Assembly (NCBI GenBank): GCA_020438595.1
Contig: JAGQUI010000192.1
Coordinates: forward strand, 1 to 5,894
DNA length: 5,894 nt
Source of the DNA: Propionibacteriaceae bacterium
GTDB lineage: Bacteria > Actinomycetota > Actinomycetes > Propionibacteriales > Propionibacteriaceae
Direction: 5' to 3'
Below, piece by piece: positions 1 to 5,349 of the stretch. The stretch's first letter is position 1. Each line of letters opens with the position of its first letter. A program made the position numbers and the translations under genes. Below the pieces are notes generated by a model, which had not been told where the DNA came from, ran no database searches, and saw only the letters and a program-made list of their open reading frames with translations.

Positions 1-118
1 AGGCGCGAGTGAGTGACTCGGACCGCACCGAGCGGGCGCATCGCCGCGCGGGCGGCCTGAACGAACCGGAAGGCGCGGACTAATGGTCGGACGCGTTCCC
101 GGGCGGGCCGGTCCCGGA

Positions 119-226
119 CGGGCCGGCGAACAGCGTGATCAGCAGGTCGACGCTGCGGTCGGCGACGTCGAGCCGACGGGTGTGGTCCGCGGCGAGGAAG
201 TCCAGCCCGGTCCCGGCAACCGGAAG
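119..226 (-). pseudogene. Internal fragment of a class I SAM-dependent methyltransferase
   Basis: The minus frame here reads as LDFLAADHTRRLDVADRSVD followed by LLITLFAGP. From memory this matches the segment after the nucleotide-binding part of a small class I SAM methyltransferase family, where an 'ADHTRRL...DRSVDLLISLYAGP'-type stretch is typical. No start codon precedes it within a plausible distance: the DUF6855-like gene stops 30 bases upstream on the same strand. Past the AGP the frame drifts into low-complexity Gly/Pro and stops at 80-82. Both ends of the enzyme are missing, so this is a relic and not an active gene. A C-terminal piece of the same type lies at 3960-4135 on the same strand. 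The family assignment rests on pattern recognition only. Confidence 0.45.
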
Positions 227-255
227 GCGGCGCCCGGCCCGTTCGTCGTGCGGGT

Positions 256-660
256 TCAGAGCGCCCGGACGCGGTTGTTGCGTGGCTTGTGCTCCAGTTC
301 GACGAGTCCGAGTTCCTCGAGCAGCGGCGGCAGGTACATGCCGAACCGGCCGCGGTAGCCGTTGCGCTGCCCGTACCAGCCGCCCACCGGGTTGGAGGCT
401 GCGCGTGCCCACGCCTCGACGGTGCCCTCCTTCGCGGGCTTCTGCTCATCGGCCGCGCCGAGTTCCATCCACTCTCGGTGCTCGGCGAGCATCGCGGCGA
501 GGTCGTCGACCGCCCGCAGCAGGTAGGTCAGCCTGGTGGTGCCGACCTGGCAGACCAGCAGCGGCGGGTCCGCCTCCCGGTCGGCATACATCGTGTAGCC
601 GGATGTGCCCGGCGCTGTCGTCAGCTGCCAGGGGTCGTCCTTCGTCCCGGATCCGCTCAT
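256..660 (-). CDS. Small conserved protein, DUF6855-like
   Basis: This encodes a 134-residue soluble protein opening with MSGSGTKDDPWQLTTAPGTS. It resembles a conserved actinobacterial family of unknown function that I recall as DUF6855. The first third has the conserved DPW and TMY positions. The middle is a predicted helix rich in Ala/Leu/Glu (about residues 49-70). The C-terminal third (residues 93-134) has GWYGQRNGYRGRFGMYLPP followed by a basic NNRVRAL tail, which could be a small nucleic-acid-contacting or winged-helix-like unit; that last point is inference. The ATG at 660 is preceded by a modest AGGA ribosome site at suitable spacing. No signal peptide or membrane segment is visible. 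It lies 75 bases downstream of the TetR gene on the same strand and may be read through from it. The molecular function is unknown. Confidence 0.75.
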   Translation of the reverse strand: MSGSGTKDDPWQLTTAPGTSGYTMYADREADPPLLVCQVGTTRLTYLLRAVDDLAAMLAEHREWMELGAADEQKPAKEGTVEAWARAASNPVGGWYGQRNGYRGRFGMYLPPLLEELGLVELEHKPRNNRVRAL

Positions 661-703
661 GCCCAGATCCTGACACCGACCCGCCCCATCCCGCCACAGG
701 CAT

Positions 704-717
704 CCGAACGCATTCGG
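704..717 (-). terminator. Short hairpin after the TetR gene, possible weak terminator
   Basis: CCGAA and TTCGG form a perfect 5-bp stem with a 4-nt loop, 19 bases beyond the TetR stop codon. There is no T-tract, so it may be only a weak attenuating structure, or chance in GC-rich DNA. Confidence 0.2.
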
Positions 718-735
718 GGCGCCCGTTCGTCGCGT

Positions 736-1296
736 TCATCCTCTGCGCAGGCCGGCGATGAGGGTCTGGAGGCCGAACTCGAAGGCCTCGGAAACGTCAC
801 CTCCGAGCTGGAAGGCGCCGGCCAGTTCCATCCGCAGGAAGCCGGAGGCCCAGGCGGTGACGGTGCGCGCGGCGTCGAGCGCGTGATCGGGCCCGGCGAG
901 CTCGGCGGCCACCCGCACGACGGGACCTGCGGCGGCGGCGAAGGTGGATGCGTCAGGCGCGGCGTCGTCGGGCAGGGGCGTGAAGAGCAGGTCGAAGCTG
1001 TGGGGATCCCGGTGCGCGAAGGTGCGCAGGGTGGTCGCCAGCGAACGGAGGTCCACACCAGGGTCGCCGGTACGGGCGCCCGCGTCGAGCTGTCGCGCAA
1101 GGTCGGCGACGACCTCCCCTGCCACGAGCCGGATGAGGGCGGACCTGCCCGGCACGTGCTTGTACAGCGATGGGGCTCGGACGCCCACCGCCTCGCCGAC
1201 GCGCTGCATGGTCAGACCTGACACCCCGTCCTGGGCGAGGACGGCTCGCCCGGCGGCGATGATCGCCTCGAGGGACGTCCTGGCTGGAGTCGGCAT
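736..1296 (-). CDS. TetR/AcrR-family transcriptional repressor (WHG-type C-terminal domain)
   Basis: This encodes a 186-residue one-component regulator. Residues 1-60 form the TetR DNA-binding domain: a first helix (SLEAIIAAGRAVLAQDG), then helix-turn-helix GLTMQRVGEAVGVRAPSLYK with the typical SLYKHV recognition end. The C-terminal ligand domain ends with WASGFLRMELAGAFQLGGDV and EAFEFGLQTLIAGL. This is the pattern of the TetR_C_33/WHG group, although the His of the WHG motif is replaced here. The ATG at 1296 is chosen because GGAGGT lies 4-5 nt upstream; the longer frame opening at 1320 would place that ribosome site inside the coding region. The gene diverges from the DUF2568/hydrolase operon, with a perfect palindrome 23 bases upstream of its start, so autorepression and repression of the operon are inferred. 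The inducing ligand is unknown. Confidence 0.93.
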   Translation of the reverse strand: MPTPARTSLEAIIAAGRAVLAQDGVSGLTMQRVGEAVGVRAPSLYKHVPGRSALIRLVAGEVVADLARQLDAGARTGDPGVDLRSLATTLRTFAHRDPHSFDLLFTPLPDDAAPDASTFAAAAGPVVRVAAELAGPDHALDAARTVTAWASGFLRMELAGAFQLGGDVSEAFEFGLQTLIAGLRRG

Positions 1297-1300
1297 GACA

Positions 1301-1306
1301 CCTCCG
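1301..1306 (-). promoter_or_regulatory. Ribosome binding site of the TetR gene
   Basis: On the minus strand CGGAGG is followed by TGTC and then the ATG at 1296. It decides the start in favour of 1296 over the upstream in-frame ATG at 1320, which has no such site. Confidence 0.75.
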
Positions 1307-1337
1307 TTAGCTATTGACATTAGCCATGATGGCTAAC
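1306..1337. promoter_or_regulatory. TetR operator: perfect palindrome plus an extra half-site
   Basis: TTAGCCAT-G-ATGGCTAA (1320-1336) is a perfect 8+8 palindrome around a central G. A third copy of the half-site, GTTAGCTAT at 1306-1314, matches the reverse complement of 1329-1337 at 8 of 9 positions, so an outer GTTAGC...GCTAAC repeat frames the whole block. The AT-rich island stands out in this GC-rich region. It sits between the divergent TetR and DUF2568 starts, as expected for the repressor's own binding site. That the neighbouring TetR protein binds it is inference from position and symmetry. Confidence 0.82.
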
Positions 1338-1343
1338 TAGCGT
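1314..1343 (+). promoter_or_regulatory. Promoter of the DUF2568/hydrolase operon
   Basis: A consensus -35 box TTGACA (1314-1319) and a TAGCGT -10 box (1338-1343) are separated by 18 bases. The 17-bp palindrome (1320-1336) fills the spacer almost exactly, so bound repressor would block RNA polymerase. The predicted transcript would start near 1350, leaving a leader of about 24 bases with an AGAGGAG ribosome site at 1362-1368. Confidence 0.7.
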
Positions 1344-1373
1344 AGTGATCGTACCCGAAGCAGAGGAGACAGT

Positions 1374-1730
1374 GTGATCGCCACCGCCAATCTTGCCCTC
1401 CGGTTCGTTCTCGAACTCGCCGGCCTCGCCGCGCTCGCCTACGCAGCGTTCCAGTCCGTAGACGGCCCCGCCCGGTGGTTGGCCGCCATCGGTGCCCCGA
1501 TCCTTCTCGGACTCCTCTGGGCGTTCGTCGTCGCGCCCGGCGCCGCGAACCCCATCGCGGCGCCGCTTCGCGAGATCATCGGTTCGATCGCGCTGATCGG
1601 GGCAGCAGGGGCGCTGGCCCTCGCCGGTCATCCTCGGCCGGCCGTCGCGTTCGCGGTGCTGATCGTGGCCAACCAGGTTCTGCTCATCGTTCTCCGCGAC
1701 CACCCCGCCGGGGCGGTGTTCGCCCGGTGA
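1374..1730 (+). CDS. DUF2568/YrdB-like small membrane protein
   Basis: This encodes a 118-residue, almost entirely hydrophobic protein with four predicted transmembrane helices at about residues 5-26, 35-54, 67-85 and 89-107. The pattern NLALRFVLELAGLAALAYAA, then a second helix ending LLWAFVVAP, then PLREI and ANQVLL, is that of the DUF2568 family, which includes Bacillus YrdB. The function of the family is unknown. The GTG at 1374 is supported by AGAGGAG about 5 nt upstream. It is the first gene of an operon under the TTGACA/TAGCGT promoter and the putative TetR operator. Its TGA stop overlaps the GTG start of the downstream hydrolase, implying translational coupling. A TetR neighbour suggests an inducible membrane response, but no substrate can be named. 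Confidence 0.88.
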   Translation: MIATANLALRFVLELAGLAALAYAAFQSVDGPARWLAAIGAPILLGLLWAFVVAPGAANPIAAPLREIIGSIALIGAAGALALAGHPRPAVAFAVLIVANQVLLIVLRDHPAGAVFAR

Positions 1731-2446
1731 AACTCGCGGACGGGTTGCACCGGATCGGCAATGACATCATTGCCTGCTACGCGGTCGCCGACGACAGCGG
1801 GGTCACCCTCGTCGACGCCGGGATCAGGGGGCAGTGGCCGGACCTGCTCTCGGAGTTGACCCTGATGGGACGCGCGCTGTCCGACATCCGGGGCGTCGTG
1901 CTCACCCACGGCGACGAGGACCACATCGGTTTCGCGGAGCGCCTCAGCGCCGAACACGGCGTGCCTGTCTGGGTGCACGAGGCGGATGCCGGACGCGCTC
2001 GTGGTGAGGGCAAGCCGTCGACCGGGTGGGGCAGGGTCCGGCTCGGACCGCTGCTGAGGTTTCTGTGGTACGCGGCCAGACGAGGTGGCATGCAGACCAC
2101 CTACCTGAAGGAAGTCCGTACGTTCAGCGACGGCGAGACGCTCGAACTGCCCGGGAGGCCCCGCATCATCGCGTTGCCGGGACACTCGCCCGGAAGCGTC
2201 GCCATCCATACGCCCGCGCTCGATGCGCTGTTCGTCGGGGACGCGCTGACCACCCGCAACGTCCTCACCGGCCGGGAGGGACCCGGCCCGGCGCCCTTCA
2301 CCGACCAGCCGGCGCAGGCCGCTGCGTCCCTGACGCGCCTCGACGACGTCGAAGCCCGCTGGGTACTCCCCGGCCACGGCACCCCGTGGAACCTCGGCGT
2401 CCCGGAGGCCGTCCGCCAATTCCGATCAAGCGTCCAAGGCGTCTAG
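1727..2446 (+). CDS. Metallo-beta-lactamase-fold hydrolase with a variant metal motif
   Basis: This encodes a 239-residue cytoplasmic-looking protein of the MBL superfamily (glyoxalase II-like subgroup). Opening strands lead to LTHGDEDHIGFAERL, giving His61, Asp63, Asp65 and His66. The usual second His of HxHxDH is Asp here. Later ligands are in place: His153 in LPGHSPGSVAIH, Asp172 in FVGDAL, and His217 in LPGHGTPW near the C-terminus. All of the core fold is present and the length is normal. The reading frame is open upstream from 1475, but coding similarity starts with KLADGLHRIGNDI, so the GTG at 1727 is used; it overlaps the preceding stop codon as GTGA. Co-expression with the DUF2568 protein under TetR control is inferred. 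The substrate is unknown; a thioester, lactone or phosphodiester are possible. Confidence 0.9.
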   Translation: MKLADGLHRIGNDIIACYAVADDSGVTLVDAGIRGQWPDLLSELTLMGRALSDIRGVVLTHGDEDHIGFAERLSAEHGVPVWVHEADAGRARGEGKPSTGWGRVRLGPLLRFLWYAARRGGMQTTYLKEVRTFSDGETLELPGRPRIIALPGHSPGSVAIHTPALDALFVGDALTTRNVLTGREGPGPAPFTDQPAQAAASLTRLDDVEARWVLPGHGTPWNLGVPEAVRQFRSSVQGV

Positions 2447-2491
2447 GACGACGAAGGCGCCGGGGTCACCTTGCCGACCGCAGATGCGCCC

Positions 2492-2510
2492 GGCCACCAC
2501 GGCAGTGGCC
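2492..2510 (+). terminator. Hairpin downstream of the hydrolase gene, possible terminator
   Basis: GGCCAC and GTGGCC form a perfect 6-bp stem with a 7-nt loop, 45 bases past the hydrolase stop codon. There is no T-run, so the assignment is weak. The 120-base gap (2447-2566) holds nothing else apart from the ribosome site of the next gene. Confidence 0.25.
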
Positions 2511-2566
2511 CCGGGGGGCGATTCGAAACGCCGGTCCGGGGCGTCTACCCGGCGGAGAATGGCGGG

Positions 2567-3385
2567 GTGGATGACCAGCGGCGCGTGTGGGTCCGGCAGC
2601 TCCTCGAGTTCCCGGCCGGGCACCCGTATGCGAAGTTCACCGGGGCGCACTGGCGGCTGGTCGAGCTCGCTGATCTCGGCACGGATCTCGCCGCGGACCT
2701 TGTGGAGCCCCGCGTGGAGGCGGTGCTGGGCTGGCTCGCCGAGGCACCGCACGCCCGGGTCATCGCGGCCGTCCGGTCCGGGTCACGGCCCCGGCTGCAC
2801 GCGTCGATTCCCGGGAACGGCGTGTACGCGTGTACCCGGCTCGGCTTCGGGCTTGATCCCCGGGTGGAGTCGCTGGTCGAGGTGCTGCTCGCGGCGCAGT
2901 GGCCGGACGGCGGCTGGAACTGCGACCGGCATCCGGAGGTGAGCCACGCCTCGTTCCACGAGACCGTGACCCCGGCGATCGGTCTGGCTGTTTTCGGGCA
3001 GGCCGTGGGCAGCGCAGACGCTCTCGCTGCGGCACGGCGGGCGGCCGAGTTGCTGCTGGAGCACGGCCTCTTCCGCAGGCGGTCCACCGGCGCGGTGGTC
3101 CACCCCTCGTGGATCCAACTCCACTATCCACCGTACTGGCACTACGACGTCCTGCAGGGCCTTCGACTGCTCCTCCTGCTCGGACTGCTGGGCGACGAGC
3201 GGGCGTCCGAAGGCCTGGACGTGCTCGAGTCCCGCCGCACCACTGACGGCGGTTTCGCCGGTCGAACCTGGGCCTCGAACTCTCAGCCGGCCGCGGTCGA
3301 CTACGGCCGGGGAATGTCGAACGCGATGCTCCGCGAGCGGGCCCAGCGCATCCTCGATGCAGCGGGCCGTTCCGCTGCCCGCTGA
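2567..3385 (+). CDS. Prenyltransferase/terpene-cyclase-like alpha/alpha-toroid protein
   Basis: This encodes about 272 residues with the repeat signature of squalene-cyclase/prenyltransferase toroids. Near the start comes YAKFTGAHWRLVELADLG (residues 21-38), then a QW-type repeat QWPDGGWNCD (111-120), a conserved HYPPYWHYDVL (186-196), and a degenerate second repeat SRRTTDGGF (about 222-230). It lacks an obvious DxDD or DDxxD catalytic acid motif, so enzymatic cyclisation is not supported. Many actinobacterial proteins of this size carry the same repeats with no known role. The GTG at 2567 is preferred because GGAG lies 9 nt upstream. An in-frame TTG at 2471 would add 32 unconvincing residues. 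No signal peptide is visible. The DUF6653 gene follows after 75 bases and may be co-transcribed. Confidence 0.78.
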   Translation: MDDQRRVWVRQLLEFPAGHPYAKFTGAHWRLVELADLGTDLAADLVEPRVEAVLGWLAEAPHARVIAAVRSGSRPRLHASIPGNGVYACTRLGFGLDPRVESLVEVLLAAQWPDGGWNCDRHPEVSHASFHETVTPAIGLAVFGQAVGSADALAAARRAAELLLEHGLFRRRSTGAVVHPSWIQLHYPPYWHYDVLQGLRLLLLLGLLGDERASEGLDVLESRRTTDGGFAGRTWASNSQPAAVDYGRGMSNAMLRERAQRILDAAGRSAAR

Positions 3386-3460
3386 GGAAGCGCTGTCAGC
3401 GCCGATCCCGGGCGAGTGCGACAGGTGGCGGTACCAGTGGGTGGAGTGCCACGCTGAATC

Positions 3461-3895
3461 GTGGCTTCCAGCAACGACACCTACGCCCGCATGTTCCGGC
3501 GGCATGCGCATCCGTTCAGTGCCTGGTCGAGGCTGTTGAGCGCGCCGCTGCTGTTGGTTCCGTTGTGGACGCGGCGCTGGTGGCTGTATGTGCCCATCGG
3601 CGTCTGGTTGGCGGTCAACCCGGTGATCACCCCGCCGGCTCGGGACCTGTCGTCGTTCGCGACCCGGGCGATCCTGGGCGAGGAGTCCTGGTCCCGGGAC
3701 CCGGCGTCGGAGCCGGGTGTGCTGGTCCTTTCGGGCATGGCGAGTGCGTCGCTGGTGGCTGCCATGGTGTCGGCCCATCAGCACAGAAGGGCCCGCGCGG
3801 TCACGTCCACAGTTGCGTTCATGACGCTCACCCTGTGGGAGTGGAAGCTGTGGGCGGATCGCTACACACGGGAAGCGCGTGGCCACGCCGCGTGA
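3461..3895 (+). CDS. DUF6653-family small membrane protein
   Basis: This encodes a 144-residue integral membrane protein. The N-terminus ASSNDTYARMFRRHAHPFSA leads into LLLVPLW, then WLAVNPVITPP, RAILGEE and a late LTLWEWKLW. This order matches a family I recall as DUF6653, of unknown function. Hydrophobic segments lie at about residues 25-36, 40-56, 86-104 and 114-131; the short first one may be part of a hairpin. The GTG at 3461 is the earliest possible start, because an in-frame TGA lies only 6 bases upstream. The nearest ribosome-site-like GGAG (3443-3446) is rather distant at 14 nt, so translation may be weak or depend on the upstream gene. It lies 75 bases after the toroid gene on the same strand; a functional link is only suggested by this proximity. 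Confidence 0.8.
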   Translation: MASSNDTYARMFRRHAHPFSAWSRLLSAPLLLVPLWTRRWWLYVPIGVWLAVNPVITPPARDLSSFATRAILGEESWSRDPASEPGVLVLSGMASASLVAAMVSAHQHRRARAVTSTVAFMTLTLWEWKLWADRYTREARGHAA

Positions 3896-3959
3896 CGTTG
3901 AGCCGCCCCCGGAGGGCATCCTCGCGCACCGTATGCGCGCGATGCCGAGGGTCATGGGC

Positions 3960-4135
3960 TCAGGTCGTCTGGAAGAGGTAGGCGAACGCGGGGCGGGTGT
4001 GGTGATGCCGCGTCCGCTGGATCGGATCCGGTCGGGGTGGGCTGTCTCGGGCCGCCTGGGGATGAGGCGGTTGGTGTTCACGCGGTAGTGGCCGTCGCGG
4101 TGGTGCGCGACTGCGACGAGCCGCCGGCCTGCCCA
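3960..4135 (-). pseudogene. Frameshifted C-terminal fragment of a SAM-dependent methyltransferase
   Basis: On the minus strand one frame reads RRLVAVAHHRDGHYRV, then LIPRRPETAHPDRIRSSGRG and IT, after which it loses sense. Shifting by one base at about 4000 restores TRPAFAYLFQTT and a TGA stop at 3960-3962. Adding a single base would give GRGIT-Y-TRPAFAYLF, which is how I recall this methyltransferase family ending, so a one-base deletion is the likely lesion. A shortened stretch before LIPRRP suggests a further small in-frame loss. Codons here show the high GC third position of real genes. No N-terminal part precedes it: the DUF1801 gene ends at 4140. It is a relic, and probably the complement of the internal fragment near 119-226. 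Confidence 0.55.
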
Positions 4136-4139
4136 CTGC

Positions 4140-4598
4140 TCAGGCCTGATCGGCCGGCTCCACCGACGCGTGCAGGTCGGCATCGGCAACGGTCCCGGCG
4201 TCGGCCCAGCCACGCCGGATCAGCTGGCGGAGGACGTCCAGGTCCACGTCTTCGAGCTTGTTGAGGTACAGGCATCCCTTCCCGAGGCGGTGCTTGCCGA
4301 GCTGCGCCAGCAGGTCATCGTTGCTGCCGTAGAGGGTCAGCCCGTACAGCGTCAGGGCCGCCTTTCGAGGGCTGAACCCCACCCGGCACATCTCGCCGGC
4401 GTGGCCGGTGGCGTAGGTGTAGTGGACGTGCCCGAATCCGACGATCGAGGGCCCCCACATCCGAGGCTCGGTCCCGGTCTCGCCACGGAAGATGTCGAGA
4501 AGTTCCATGCCCTGGGCCCGGCGCCGGGCCGGTTCCACCGAACCCAGGAACTCCAACACCGACTGCGTGGTCGGGCGGGTCTTCAGCTCATGCGCCAT
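4140..4598 (-). CDS. DUF1801-domain protein (YdhG-like)
   Basis: This encodes a 152-residue soluble protein with the DUF1801 fold. An N-terminal helix has VLEFLGSVEPARRRAQGMEL, then the hallmark MWGPSIVGFGHVHYTYATG (about residues 47-66), VGFSPRKAALTLYG (73-86), DLLAQLGKHRLGKGCLYLNK (95-114) and VDLDVLRQLI (118-127). The family is related to the frataxin-like IscU/SufE-associated YdhG proteins and has no firmly known activity. A 20-odd residue acidic tail after GWAD extends beyond the usual end. The ATG at 4598 fits the family start. The longer frame from a TTG at 4631 does not, and no strong ribosome site is seen for either. It diverges from the truncated sulfatase maturase, whose surviving sequence begins only about 78 bases away. 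Confidence 0.88.
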   Translation of the reverse strand: MAHELKTRPTTQSVLEFLGSVEPARRRAQGMELLDIFRGETGTEPRMWGPSIVGFGHVHYTYATGHAGEMCRVGFSPRKAALTLYGLTLYGSNDDLLAQLGKHRLGKGCLYLNKLEDVDLDVLRQLIRRGWADAGTVADADLHASVEPADQA

Positions 4599-4675
4599 GC
4601 CGGACACGGTACGCCAGGTACCGCCTGACAACCTGCCGATGCCCGGCCCGACGCCGTCAGCATGGGGGCTGCTGC

Positions 4676-5308
4676 GCCAACCAGGGGTGGAGCGAGCGGC
4701 CCGGCGGGCACCGCCTGCTGTACACCCAGACCGGCTCGCTGGTCACCGAGCGCTCCGTCGGCGGCGCGCAGTACGGACGCTTCCTCGTCGACGTCTACGA
4801 GGAATGGATCCGGCGCGACGTCGGCACCGTCTTCGTCCAGCTCTTCGACGTCACCCTGCAGGCGTACTTCGGCCAGTACTCGCTGTGCATCCACGCCCCG
4901 ACGTGTGGCACCGCCCTCGCCCTGGAGCACAACGGCGACCTCTACTCCTGCGACCACTACGTCGAACCCGACTACCTGCTCGGCAACATCAACCAGACCC
5001 ACATGCTCGACCTCGTCGCCTCGCCCCGGCAACGCGCCTTCGGGCAGAACAAGCGCGACAGCCTGACCGGCCAGTGCCGCTCGTGCGACGTCCTGGCGCT
5101 GTGCAACGGCGGCTGCCCCAAGGACCGCTTCGTCGACTCGCGCGACGGCGAGCCGGGCCAGAACTACCTCTGCGAGGCGCTGTACGACTTCTACACCCAC
5201 ACCCGGCCCACCATGATCCAGATGGCCCGACTCATCCAGCAGGGCCGCTACGCCGACGAAGTGATGACCCGGATCGCCCACGACGCGGGAGATGCGGACG
5301 CTCCCTGA
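4676..5308 (+). pseudogene. 5'-truncated anaerobic sulfatase-maturase-type radical SAM enzyme (SPASM half only)
   Basis: About 210 codons are open, from ANQGWSERPGG through YTQTGSLVTERSVG, YGRFLVDVYEEWIRRDVG, ALEHNGDLYSCDHYVEPDYL and LTGQCRSCDVLALCNGGCPK to the stop at 5306-5308. This is the C-terminal half of an anSME/AslB-type enzyme, which makes formylglycine in sulfatases. All eight SPASM cysteines for the two auxiliary 4Fe-4S clusters are present: SLC, PTC, YSC, CRSC (two), LALC, GGC and YLC. The roughly 200-residue radical SAM core with CxxxCxxC is absent. Upstream of 4676 the frame is unrelated sequence from the DUF1801 promoter region. No ATG, GTG or TTG occurs in frame before the ATG at 5003, so no complete product is likely. 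No sulfatase gene is in the window. The truncation seems recent, because no stops or frameshifts have accumulated. Confidence 0.85.
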
Positions 5309-5349
5309 CCCGGCGCGCTCGGCATCGGGCCCGCGGGGAGGCGCGTCAG
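5305..5349. terminator. Imperfect GC-rich hairpin between convergent genes
   Basis: CTGA (5305-5308) can pair with TCAG (5346-5349). Inside it, CGCGCTC (5314-5320) pairs with GAGGCGCG (5338-5345) around a bulged G. It fills the 37-base gap between the convergent maturase remnant and the sugar dehydrogenase and overlaps both stop codons. It could serve as a two-way terminator, but it has no T-tracts and has bulges. Confidence 0.25.

Noticed and set aside
3..83. Possible C-terminal tail of a plus-strand gene entering from the left edge, ending at the TAA at 81-83
   Set aside because: There are only 26 codons, with no recognisable sequence, and the minus strand is open there too; nothing decides between coding and chance.
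289..1221. A 310-codon plus-strand frame opposite the DUF6855-like and TetR genes
   Set aside because: It is antisense to two recognisable proteins and has no motif of its own.
1628..2419. A 263-codon minus-strand frame opposite the DUF2568 and MBL genes
   Set aside because: It is antisense to two well-supported genes, with no family motif and Arg/Gly-rich composition.
2471..2566. N-terminal extension of the toroid protein from a TTG at 2471
   Set aside because: There is no ribosome site, the composition is Gly/Pro-rich and unlike the family, and it contains the hairpin at 2492-2510; the GTG at 2567 with GGAG upstream is better.
2783..4213. A 476-codon open frame on the minus strand
   Set aside because: It runs antisense through the toroid and DUF6653 genes, has low-complexity Arg/Pro/Gly composition, and is a GC-driven shadow. 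Only its first ~50 codons overlap a real relic (the methyltransferase C-terminus).
4320..4352. Five-residue tandem LTLYG-LTLYG in the DUF1801 protein
   Set aside because: The DNA copies differ at several positions, and I recall LTLYGLT-YGSN-type sequences in other members, so it is probably a normal family variant.
4606..4631. TTGTCA/TACCGT promoter-like pair upstream of the DUF1801 gene (minus)
   Set aside because: The spacer is only 14 bases, too short for a standard promoter.
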